6,269 bases of DNA, taken from NCBI GenBank assembly GCA_014730285.1, contig WJIM01000384.1, positions 1-6,269 of the forward strand, given 5' to 3'. Within the stretch, counting starts at the first letter, position 1, and each line of letters starts with the position of its first letter. The notes below the pieces were generated by a model. That model ran no database searches. It was not told the origin of the DNA and was given only the letters and a program-made list of their open reading frames with translations. This document shows positions 1 to 5,869 of this stretch, one piece after another. Made by a program: the position numbers and the translations under genes. Origin of the DNA: Candidatus Zixiibacteriota bacterium. GTDB lineage: Bacteria > Zixibacteria > MSB-5A5 > JAABVY01.

Positions 1-820
1 AATTCCACGTATCCGATTCTCCCGCAGTGACTACACCAAAATCATGGCTGTCGCTGGACACATCGATATATGGTGTGCCTGATCCAAACAAGTCAACCTT
101 ATAGAGATAATCCCCGCCGGTCGTTCCGTTATCGATATACCAGAGATATGTGCCATCCCAGGTGATTCCCGAGGGATCTGTTGTTTCCGAGGCATGTGTC
201 TCCAAAAGCGTTCCGGAAGCAGTATCGACCTTGTAAAGAGCATCTCCCCAGTAATCGGCTATCCAGAGATATTCGCCCTGAATACAGAGGTCCCAGGGCT
301 GATCATCGGGACCGTCAAATTGATTTAAAACAGTGCCCGAACCATCAATTTTATACATGTGCCCCGGATCGGGATAGTAGCGTGAGACCCAGAAATTACC
401 GTTATCATAAGTTATTCCGGACATATAATGATCCGGAAGGTTGATCGTGGACACCTGCGATCCAGTAAAATCCATCTCAATCGCTATGGCGGGATCCGAG
501 CTGCTGCCGGGGTGATCGGTTGTCCAGAGATTCGTACCGTCATATGTCAGGCCGTAGGCATCCTCCTGCGGTCCTGTAAACAGCTCGGTATAACTGCCGT
601 CAGAGGGATCGAGCTGGTAAATCCTGCCCCCGTTAGAGCCGTAAATCCCAAAATAAAGATGGGTGCCGTCCCATGCCAGCCCGGAGGCGCCCTCGGGTAT
701 GGTATAGCTGGTTACGATTGTCCAATCCTTCTCGTTTTGTGCACTTGCCGATCCCACCCAGAGAACTGAGATTAGGATAACTATGAGAAGGCTCAGGAAC
801 TTAGAAGCATTTTTAGACAT
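1..820 (-). CDS. Secreted beta-propeller-like repeat protein, 3' end cut by window
   Basis: The frame is open from the ATG at 820 to base 1, giving 273 residues with no stop, so the C-terminus lies outside. Residues 1-27 form a Sec signal peptide: a short basic start, hydrophobic residues about 8-22, and GSASA|Q as the likely cleavage site. The mature part carries five spaced copies of a G-[LI]-x-x-D-G-x-x-L-W type motif, starting near residues 47, 90, 135, 177 and 218 (for example GLAWDGTHLYF, GLTYDGTNLW, GITWDGTYLW). Four are paired with a x-Y-K-[IV]-D or IYQLD strand. This 41-45 residue periodicity fits propeller blades of the glutamine-cyclotransferase or SMP-30/NHL-like kind. From about residue 249 the repeat stops and a segment with DFGVVTAGES appears, resembling the first strand of an ASPM/SPD-2/Hydin (choice-of-anchor) domain; a C-terminal sorting domain may follow outside. 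The start is fixed by the signal peptide and a strong upstream GGGAGGA. The role is unknown; extracellular binding or surface display is inference. Confidence 0.85.
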   Translation of the reverse strand, partial: MSKNASKFLSLLIVILISVLWVGSASAQNEKDWTIVTSYTIPEGASGLAWDGTHLYFGIYGSNGGRIYQLDPSDGSYTELFTGPQEDAYGLTYDGTNLWTTDHPGSSSDPAIAIEMDFTGSQVSTINLPDHYMSGITYDNGNFWVSRYYPDPGHMYKIDGSGTVLNQFDGPDDQPWDLCIQGEYLWIADYWGDALYKVDTASGTLLETHASETTDPSGITWDGTYLWYIDNGTTGGDYLYKVDLFGSGTPYIDVSSDSHDFGVVTAGESDTWN

Positions 821-825
821 ATGAA

Positions 826-832
826 TCCTCCC
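826..832 (-). promoter_or_regulatory. Strong Shine-Dalgarno of the secreted propeller gene
   Basis: The minus strand reads GGGAGGA just upstream of the ATG at 820, about 5-6 nt away. It is the strongest ribosome binding site in the window. It supports this start and suggests high translation of the secreted protein. Confidence 0.8.
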
Positions 833-892
833 AATAGGATTTTAAATAATTTTGATATATCATCTTAATCAGCAGGAAATCCAGCCATTTAA

Positions 893-915
893 GAATATTC
901 CGCTGAATAATATTC
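893..915. repeat. 7-bp AT-rich inverted repeat in the leader region
   Basis: GAATATT at 893-899 is matched by AATATTC at 909-915 across a 9-nt spacer. It lies within the predicted 5' leader of the secreted propeller gene. It could be a weak hairpin or a protein site, but a stem this short and AT-rich can arise by chance. Confidence 0.3.
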
Positions 916-964
916 GAGATTCAGGAGGCAGTTTCAGCCGATGTATTTCCTAAGCGCATGTAGT

Positions 965-976
965 ACAAATATTTGT
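965..976. promoter_or_regulatory. Perfect 12-bp palindrome, candidate operator
   Basis: ACAAATATTTGT reads the same on both strands. It sits about 30-45 nt downstream of the predicted transcription start of the secreted propeller gene and about 145 nt before its ATG. A dimeric regulator bound here could block the promoter by roadblock. The sequence shows only the symmetry; the operator role is inference. Confidence 0.3.
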
Positions 977-1014
977 CAAATCTGTCGCAGTATTCCATTC
1001 GGATAGTCCACTGA

Positions 1015-1042
1015 AATATATTATTTGAGGAAAAAAAGTCAA
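1015..1042 (-). promoter_or_regulatory. Predicted sigma-70 promoter for the secreted propeller gene
   Basis: On the minus strand TTGACT (1037-1042) is followed by a 16-bp spacer containing a T run, then TATATT (1015-1020). Each hexamer differs from consensus at one base. Transcription would start near 1008, giving a leader of roughly 190 nt before the ATG at 820. That length leaves room for regulation. The site lies just past the stop of the DHS-like gene, so the propeller gene probably forms its own transcription unit. Confidence 0.55.
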
Positions 1043-1066
1043 GAACGGAAATTAAACCGATTAGAG

Positions 1067-2014
1067 CTATTTTAATGCATTCTTAACAACGGCAAATAGA
1101 AGCGGGATCATTATTTCATGATGTCCGGTGATATTGTAGCCCTCCGAATCTAATGTGGCCGGGCGGTTTACGACGTTTTGGGTGGGACGGTAATGGGTAA
1201 GCATGTCAAAATTGGCTGTGGTGTAATTTCCGAAAGCAGGATTAAGATTTCGGCAGACTGCAATCGCCTTCAGGAAAACCTCGGGCATTATTACGGCTGA
1301 GCCGATATTCAATGCCACACCACCGTTGGCGATTTGCATAACCGAATTGGAAAATATCTGGAAATCTTCAAAGGAGGCCCGGCCTGCCGCTGCGCCATCA
1401 TAACTCGGATGCTGATTTACGATATCGGTTCCAATGGCGGCATGAATCGTTAGAGGGATTTCACGCTTCAGACAGTTGTATGATAGAGAAAATTCCTTAA
1501 AAGGAGCATCCTGATCGGTTATGAATTTCCCGAGGGCATGGCCCAGGCCGATTTTTTCTTTCGTGGCAACCCTCAACATTTCGGAATACAATTTTGCTGT
1601 TTCCTCCACGAATCCAAAACTTCCGTCCTGAAGATTTTCAAGCACGTCCTCCGAGGTAGCACCAAAAAATGCTATTTCCAGATCATGTATCGAGACCGCG
1701 CTATTTCCGGCAAAATGCAGGTTGTCATACAAACCCATAAAATCGACATAAAGCGGTGTAAGGCCGACCTTTAGATTATGCGCCCCGATCATAAAGATGA
1801 TTTTCGATTTCTTCACTATTGCAGCTTTAATTTTCGCGGCGACCTTTTTGAAGTCCTCGGCTTTCAGAAATTTGGGAAGAGACTCTATGAATTGGTCAAG
1901 TGTGCAATTTTCCGATACCGGTTTTCCCAGAAGATCCAGCCGGACTTTGCTGGCGCGGTCTTTTATTGAATAGGCTTTGACTTTTTCGAGGTCGATCTTC
2001 TTAAAATCCACCAT
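1067..2014 (-). CDS. Deoxyhypusine-synthase-like protein (bacterial subfamily, function unknown)
   Basis: This 315-residue protein matches, by recalled family pattern, the bacterial proteins labelled 'deoxyhypusine synthase family'. Visible blocks are IGAHNLKVG (76-84), SIHDLEIAFFGATSEDV (108-124), DGSFGF (130-135), HAAIGTDIVNQHPSYDGAA (191-209), LNIGSAVIMPEVF (235-247), TTANFD (265-270) and GHHEIMIPLL (297-306). They fit the NAD-binding Rossmann-like DHS fold, and the length is normal for the group. True DHS moves the aminobutyl group of spermidine to a lysine of eIF5A using an active-site lysine in a W-G-K-I motif. Here the comparable segment reads AAGRAS (208-214), with Arg212 near that site, so canonical DHS chemistry is doubtful. 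Bacteria also generally lack eIF5A. The ATG start is supported by AGGAAAA at 2021-2027, about 9 nt upstream. The gene follows the DUF3108 gene by 68 nt with no clear terminator between, so co-transcription is possible. The substrate is unknown; a polyamine-related reaction is only a guess. Confidence 0.85.
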   Translation of the reverse strand: MVDFKKIDLEKVKAYSIKDRASKVRLDLLGKPVSENCTLDQFIESLPKFLKAEDFKKVAAKIKAAIVKKSKIIFMIGAHNLKVGLTPLYVDFMGLYDNLHFAGNSAVSIHDLEIAFFGATSEDVLENLQDGSFGFVEETAKLYSEMLRVATKEKIGLGHALGKFITDQDAPFKEFSLSYNCLKREIPLTIHAAIGTDIVNQHPSYDGAAAGRASFEDFQIFSNSVMQIANGGVALNIGSAVIMPEVFLKAIAVCRNLNPAFGNYTTANFDMLTHYRPTQNVVNRPATLDSEGYNITGHHEIMIPLLFAVVKNALK

Positions 2015-2082
2015 TGATACTTTTCCTGGTTTTTGTCTGTTACGGGGAATTAAAGGGATTGAAAGCTAAAATCAATTAAAAC

Positions 2083-2919
2083 TTATTCCCACTCGTAGAG
2101 CTCGCCTATTCTGTAGTCAGTGAGTTCGGCATAAATCGAGCCTACCACTACCTTCGATCTCATTAAAACCGGCATCTTAAGGCGGTCGTCGGTTAACCAT
2201 ACCGAAAGCGTGCCCTCGTGCTTAAATACGCCTGCCGATTTCAGAAGCGGCTCGACTTTTATGCACTTGAATTTCCCTGCGGGCACCTCAATAATTTCCT
2301 TTTTGTGCACAATTACTTCCAATGGATAGCATTTATCTTTGGAGAAGTTCTCCAGAGTCAAAGTATCGCCCACCTCCAAATCCTGTGTACGGACATAATA
2401 GAGCGACGAGAGCACATCCTGCACATACCGGGGCACAACAAAAGCGGTATCATGGGCGCGGGCTATCCCACGAGCCTGATCGTATATCTGGATCTGTTCA
2501 TTTTCATAGCTGCCTTCATGAAGTTTCTTGCGGAAGTACCATGTGAACAGGCCCTCCACATCGATCCATGTCTCAGCCGTATCCCTGACCTTAAAGAAAT
2601 TGTCGAAGAATTCAAATGATCTTGCAAGCGTTCTGACCCTGTAAACCGGACGATCATCATGGTCGAAAACTTCCGCGACTTCCATCGTCGCCTCTCCGGC
2701 CTTGACCATTTTCCAGCCGAGTGTAAAGGTCAGCTTCTCCCCCACTCCAAAAGCATCGTTTATGATGAATCGAAAGTCATCGAAAGGTTCGATATCTTTG
2801 GCTGGAATTCTAAGTGTGTCTGAGCACAAGGTTGAGTCTTTAACACCGACCTCAGCTTCCTGAGCTAATCCATATACCGGCAAAAGGCAGAATGAAATCA
2901 GTAATACGATCTTTTTCAT
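2083..2919 (-). CDS. Secreted DUF3108-family protein
   Basis: The 278-residue protein starts MKKIVLLISF and has a Sec signal peptide with likely cleavage after GLA (residue 19). No well-placed lipobox cysteine is seen, so it is probably periplasmic or otherwise exported. The mature part has DUF3108 hallmarks: FGVGEKLTFTLGWKMVKAGEA (57-77, written here only as a guide to position), TWIDVEGLF (117-125), a central DVLSSLYYVR (168-177), VPAGKFKCIKVEP (212-224), and a C-terminal block with GTLSVWLTDD and MPVLMRSKV (236-257). DUF3108 proteins are beta-rich envelope proteins of unsettled function, found widely in Gram-negative and FCB bacteria. The start ATG overlaps the stop of the phosphatase gene as ATGA, a sign of translational coupling. 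The Shine-Dalgarno is weak, which fits reliance on coupling. The family call is firm; the biological role is not known. Confidence 0.85.
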   Translation of the reverse strand: MKKIVLLISFCLLPVYGLAQEAEVGVKDSTLCSDTLRIPAKDIEPFDDFRFIINDAFGVGEKLTFTLGWKMVKAGEATMEVAEVFDHDDRPVYRVRTLARSFEFFDNFFKVRDTAETWIDVEGLFTWYFRKKLHEGSYENEQIQIYDQARGIARAHDTAFVVPRYVQDVLSSLYYVRTQDLEVGDTLTLENFSKDKCYPLEVIVHKKEIIEVPAGKFKCIKVEPLLKSAGVFKHEGTLSVWLTDDRLKMPVLMRSKVVVGSIYAELTDYRIGELYEWE

Positions 2920-3428
2920 TTTTGCTCATCCATCTTATCATGATATCTCTTCTTTATATCAGGCCAGATGCGCCGGAGTTCCTTTTTAATTTCAACATAC
3001 GTTTTTGCATAAAACTCCTCATCCAGTCCGATCGGATCGGCCACACTCAGGGAATCACCGCCATTTTGATCGGGATATTCTTTGAGCATATACACTTTAT
3101 TAGCATCTTCCGGGTAAAGGCTGTGCATCTGATCGTAATGATTCTTTGCCATGGCGATTACAATGTCCGCTTCCTCCATGATATCGGATTGAAGCTGAGT
3201 GGAATGAATCCCGGAAATATCGACTTTATCTTTTAAGGCGACCTGCACCGCATGCGCCGAGGGGGGATAGCCGTCATACGTGCCGATTCCGGCCGACTCG
3301 ACATCAAAGTTGTCCAGCCCTTCTTCTTCTGCCATTTTTCGCAACAGCCCGTGCGCCATGGGGGAGCGGCAGGTGTTGCCGGTGCAGACAAATAGCACGC
3401 GGAATATCTTGTCCTGTTTCTTACTCAT
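2916..3428 (-). CDS. Low-molecular-weight phosphatase, YwlE (protein-arginine phosphatase) subtype
   Basis: The 170-residue protein has the low-molecular-weight phosphatase fold signature at the N-terminus, VLFVCTGNTCRSPMA (11-25). Cys15 is the nucleophile and Arg21 completes the C-x5-R phosphate loop. The general-acid loop is VADPIG (129-134) with Asp131. The P-loop residue two before the arginine is Thr19. In Bacillus subtilis YwlE this threonine favours phosphoarginine, whereas tyrosine phosphatases such as Wzb have isoleucine (GNICRS). The LKEY block (115-118) also resembles YwlE. An arginine phosphatase, reversing McsB-type marks on proteins, is therefore the better guess, though a tyrosine phosphatase for polysaccharide control remains possible given manC upstream. 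The protein is cytoplasmic with no signal peptide. The ATG lies 8 nt inside the end of tsaC and is the only methionine before the P-loop; the gene ends in a 4-nt ATGA overlap with the DUF3108 gene. Confidence 0.92.
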   Translation of the reverse strand: MSKKQDKIFRVLFVCTGNTCRSPMAHGLLRKMAEEEGLDNFDVESAGIGTYDGYPPSAHAVQVALKDKVDISGIHSTQLQSDIMEEADIVIAMAKNHYDQMHSLYPEDANKVYMLKEYPDQNGGDSLSVADPIGLDEEFYAKTYVEIKKELRRIWPDIKKRYHDKMDEQK

Positions 3429-4059
3429 AAGCGAATGTTTCTTCTATCAGTTTGGGATCAACAGCGCCTTTGCGCAAAATCCTGATACTATCTTTCATGA
3501 TCTCAACTACAGTTGAGGTCAAACTATTGAATTTCAACAACGGGTCAATAATAAAAAGTTCAATTTTTTCCTCGAAAATATCCTCGATCTCTGAAATAGA
3601 TTCCGGGATTTTTCCGCTGATATTCGCGCTTGTAGCTGATATCGGCTTGCGGAAATTCGCAGTTAATGATTTGATAAAGGGATGACTTGAGCATCGAAAG
3701 CCGATTTTGCCTTCTTCCGAGAGCACTCCCTGCCAGCTTTTCATATTTGATTTCATAACAAATGTAACCGGGCCAGGCCAAAATCGGTTGATTTTTCCAA
3801 GTAACTTATCATCAAGCTCTACATCGTAATTCGGAAGCTCCGCTGAGGATTCAATAAAAACCGCAGTGGGTTTATCCATAGGTCTTTGCTTGAACTCAAA
3901 TAATCTGTTTAATGCCGTCTTATCCTCGGCATGGGCCAGAAGCCCGTATGCCGTCTCGGTTGGAGCCACTATTAATCCACCCTGTTCGAGTATTTCGCAT
4001 GAGGCCTGAACCGCTTCTTTTATTATGTCGGGTGAGGAGTTTAAGGTAATTTCCCGCAC
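3421..4059 (-). CDS. tsaC: Threonylcarbamoyl-AMP synthase (YrdC/Sua5 family)
   Basis: This 212-residue cytoplasmic enzyme makes threonylcarbamoyl-AMP from threonine, bicarbonate and ATP. That is the first step of the t6A37 modification of ANN-decoding tRNAs, completed by TsaD, TsaB and TsaE. Motifs in order are APTETAYGL (32-40), KQRPMDKP (57-64), FWPGPVT (93-99), GFRCSSHP (120-127), SATSANISG (141-149), STVVEI (182-187) and ILRKGAV (194-200). Together these cover the YrdC nucleotide and threonine site. The C-terminal Sua5 domain of the longer form is absent, so it is TsaC-like in architecture. The start is GTG at 4059, chosen because the next methionine is at residue 60 and GGAG sits 8 nt upstream (4068-4071). 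Its first base is the last base of the upstream TAG stop. It overlaps the phosphatase gene by 8 nt. A tsaC-like gene near a YwlE-type phosphatase gene is also found in Bacillus (ywlC and ywlE). The family call is very secure. Confidence 0.95.
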   Translation of the reverse strand: MREITLNSSPDIIKEAVQASCEILEQGGLIVAPTETAYGLLAHAEDKTALNRLFEFKQRPMDKPTAVFIESSAELPNYDVELDDKLLGKINRFWPGPVTFVMKSNMKSWQGVLSEEGKIGFRCSSHPFIKSLTANFRKPISATSANISGKIPESISEIEDIFEEKIELFIIDPLLKFNSLTSTVVEIMKDSIRILRKGAVDPKLIEETFAYE

Positions 4060-4724
4060 TATTCGGTCTCCGTCTCCGGCTCTTCCTCTAATTGCTGCTG
4101 ATCTATGCTATCCTCTTCCATCTCCTGCAAACGCATAAGGCTGTCCTGGGCGGCAATTGAATCCTGAATATATAGCATGCGGAAATAAATCGAATCGGGA
4201 GGCGATTCAATCAGCCAGCTATTGTAATATCCCAGCGAACGCGCCCTGTAAAGCAGACGTCTTCCGGCTCTCTCGGATTCAGCGTTACCCAGGAGTACTT
4301 TGTAGTACGGAAGATCGTATTTGATAAAGACCGAATCGGAAAAAACCTCCTGAGCTATTTGCTGTTCGTATCTGGCTTCGGTATAGTACTGTGAGGCAAA
4401 AAGCTGGATGCGGTAAATCGTAAGCGTGGAATCGATCTCCTGCTGAGCCTGTAAAAACGAATCCACTTTGGCCCAGTTGAAATCATCCTGCTCTTCGGGA
4501 GCTTCCTCCACTTCCTCCTCGGCGGATTCCAGAATCGTGCGGTCGCGAGGATCGCCCAGCGGATCGTAATCCTGTTCGGCCGCATAGATTTCTCCGGTGG
4601 GCACTTCCTCCGGCTCATCCTTTTCAGTCGCGGCGCTGCAGAAGACCAGCAGCATCACCATGCCCGCCAATAACACGGCCGTAAAAAAGTCGGAATACTT
4701 TCCGAATTTAAAGATATTTTTCAA
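4059..4724 (-). CDS. SPOR-domain envelope protein, probable membrane anchor or lipoprotein
   Basis: The 221-residue protein begins with a basic start and a hydrophobic segment (about 12-28) ending LLVFCSAA. Cys29 could be a lipoprotein cysteine, but phenylalanine at -1 is poor for a lipobox, so an uncleaved anchor is equally possible. Residues 34-82 are strongly acidic. Residues 103-172 look like a SPOR domain: YRIQLFAS at the first strand, YYKVLLGN in the middle (140-147), then a helix with RAGRRLLYRARSLGY and the strand SWLI. SPOR domains bind denuded glycan strands of peptidoglycan, often at the septum. A 49-residue tail follows, rich in Ser, Asp, Gln and Glu and probably a helical or disordered acidic region. 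The start is TTG at 4724, inside the end of manC; GGAG at 4734-4737 is 9 nt upstream and the next methionine (residue 22) would destroy the membrane segment. A link to cell division or the cell wall is inferred from the domain alone. Confidence 0.82.
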   Translation of the reverse strand: MKNIFKFGKYSDFFTAVLLAGMVMLLVFCSAATEKDEPEEVPTGEIYAAEQDYDPLGDPRDRTILESAEEEVEEAPEEQDDFNWAKVDSFLQAQQEIDSTLTIYRIQLFASQYYTEARYEQQIAQEVFSDSVFIKYDLPYYKVLLGNAESERAGRRLLYRARSLGYYNSWLIESPPDSIYFRMLYIQDSIAAQDSLMRLQEMEEDSIDQQQLEEEPETETE

Positions 4725-5787
4725 GGTCCTTATCTCCGCTGAATCTGCTCAGCATCTTCTTTATTTTATTGACCTGGGTTTTATGTGCTACCATGACGAT
4801 ATTGTCGGTCTTGACTATAATCAAATCCGACACACCCAAAGTGGCTATCAAACCCTCTGAATCGTTATACACCACAGATTCGTATGATCCCAGATTAATT
4901 ACGTTTCCTTCCAGAATATTATTCTCGCTGTCCCTGTGTTTTATTCTGTCCAGAGCCAGCCAGCTGCCGACATCATCCCAGACCATATCCGCCTTAAGCG
5001 TCAAGACATTATTGGCCTGCTCCAGAATGCCAACGTCAATGGATACATCCTCGGCCTTATTATAAAGCTCTCTCTTTGCAGTCTCTTCATTCTCGGTGCC
5101 GATATGTTCCTTGAATATTTGCAGCTGTTCAAAGAGGTCCGGTTTGATCTTCTCTATCGCTTTCATAATGGATTTTACCGACCAGATAAACATGCCGGAA
5201 TTCCACAAATGCTGCCGGTCGAAATAATACTGCTGGGCAATTATGCGGGTGGGTTTCTCGGTGAATTCGGCTACACGATAAGCCGAGGTGCCGTTAACTG
5301 TATCATATAAATCCCCGACCTTGATATATCCGTATCCTGTTTCCGGACGAGTCGGAGTTATTCCCAGAGTAATTAGCCAGTCCTGGTCTTGGCAAATATT
5401 AGCCGCCGCCTCCAGATTCCTGATCAGCGTTTCCCGCGGCTTTATCATATGATCCGAGGAAAGCACAACCATGATGCCCTCCGGATCATCCTTCTCGATC
5501 ATTACCGCCGAGACCGCGATAGCAAGAAGGGTGTTTCGGCCGAATGGCTCGGTATAGATATGATCCGTGTCAAGCTGGGGCAGAATTGTCTGTATTTTAT
5601 CCTTGATATCGGCGCCGGTGATAATTCTGATCTGCTCTTCCGGGACGAAATCCTCCATGCGCACAATCGTTTCCTCCAGCATAGTTTTGTCGGAGGTGAT
5701 TTTGAGAAGCTGTTTGGGACGTCCGCTTCTGGAGAGGGGCCAAAATCTCTCTCCCTTGCCGCCTGCCATTATCACTGCGTAAATCAA
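4708..5787 (-). CDS. manC: Mannose-1-phosphate guanylyltransferase (GDP-mannose pyrophosphorylase)
   Basis: The 359-residue cytoplasmic enzyme joins GTP and mannose-1-phosphate to GDP-mannose and pyrophosphate, the donor for mannose- and fucose-type sugars in surface glycans. The nucleotidyltransferase signature is GGKGERFWPLSR (9-20), followed by PKQ (24-26). Further motifs are EPFGRNT (80-86), LSSDHMI (109-115), the TGYGYI strand (150-155), FTEKP (175-179), WNSGMFIW (195-202), VSIDVGILEQ (248-257, the usual S-I-D-x-x-x-M-E block) and VWDDVGSW (269-276). It is the short form without the C-terminal isomerase domain of bifunctional ManC/AlgA. The start is TTG at 5787: it gives the usual MIYAVIMAGG beginning, has AAAGGA 7 nt upstream, and the next ATG (residue 7) would cut into the first strand. 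It is the first gene after the predicted promoter, and its last 17 nt overlap the SPOR gene. The family is secure; mannose rather than another hexose is well supported by the motifs. Confidence 0.95.
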   Translation of the reverse strand: MIYAVIMAGGKGERFWPLSRSGRPKQLLKITSDKTMLEETIVRMEDFVPEEQIRIITGADIKDKIQTILPQLDTDHIYTEPFGRNTLLAIAVSAVMIEKDDPEGIMVVLSSDHMIKPRETLIRNLEAAANICQDQDWLITLGITPTRPETGYGYIKVGDLYDTVNGTSAYRVAEFTEKPTRIIAQQYYFDRQHLWNSGMFIWSVKSIMKAIEKIKPDLFEQLQIFKEHIGTENEETAKRELYNKAEDVSIDVGILEQANNVLTLKADMVWDDVGSWLALDRIKHRDSENNILEGNVINLGSYESVVYNDSEGLIATLGVSDLIIVKTDNIVMVAHKTQVNKIKKMLSRFSGDKDLEKYL

Positions 5788-5794
5788 ATTATAT

Positions 5795-5800
5795 TCCTTT
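5795..5800 (-). promoter_or_regulatory. Shine-Dalgarno deciding the TTG start of manC
   Basis: The minus strand reads AAAGGA ending 7 nt before the TTG at 5787. This ideal spacing, and the lack of any upstream ATG in frame close by, support the rare TTG start over the internal ATG at residue 7. Confidence 0.7.
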
Positions 5801-5817
5801 CCCTTGAAATTGGCACA

Positions 5818-5846
5818 ATAATAGAAAAAAGCTCAAAATAAGTCAA
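5818..5846 (-). promoter_or_regulatory. Predicted sigma-70 promoter of the manC operon
   Basis: On the minus strand TTGACT (5841-5846) is separated by exactly 17 bp (with a T6 run) from TATTAT (5818-5823). Each hexamer has one mismatch to consensus. Transcription would begin near 5811, giving a leader of about 24 nt before the manC start. It lies in the 82-nt gap after the upstream membrane-protein gene, in which no terminator hairpin is visible, so some read-through from upstream is also possible. Confidence 0.65.
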
Positions 5847-5869
5847 ATAAACAATTAGCCGGCCTGTAA

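Larger units (their letters stand above)
2083..5846 (-). other. Predicted operon: manC - SPOR - tsaC - phosphatase - DUF3108
   Basis: Five genes follow one promoter without any intergenic gap: neighbouring frames overlap by 17, 1, 8 and 4 nt. Three of the five start with TTG, TTG or GTG, and several lie on the previous stop, which fits translational coupling. The DHS-like gene 68 nt further on may be a sixth member, as no terminator or convincing promoter is seen in that gap. Confidence 0.7.

Noticed and set aside
181..769. Plus-strand open frames opposite the propeller gene
   Set aside because: They overlap a well-supported minus-strand gene, have no ribosome binding site, and read as basic, Arg/Pro/Cys-rich shadow protein.
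941..1006. Plus-strand 21-codon ORF after an AGGAGG-like stretch (923-928)
   Set aside because: The spacing to the ATG is about 12 nt, too long, no promoter faces it, and it lies across the leader of the minus-strand gene. Chance is the simplest explanation.
1031..1066. Possible terminator after the DHS-like gene (weak CGG/CCG stem followed by a T7 run)
   Set aside because: The stem is only about 3-5 bp with a bulge, and the T run is better explained as the spacer of the promoter at 1042-1015.
2015..2082. Possible promoter in the gap before the DHS-like gene (TTGATT then TTTAAT)
   Set aside because: The spacer is 15 bp and both hexamers are weak; the AT-rich gap gives such matches easily.
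2218..2619. Plus-strand 133-codon frame opposite the DUF3108 gene
   Set aside because: It is antisense to a conserved coding frame and shows no recognisable domain.
5389..5841. Plus-strand 150-codon frame opposite manC
   Set aside because: It runs opposite the conserved ManC motifs and across the predicted promoter, with no domain or start signal.
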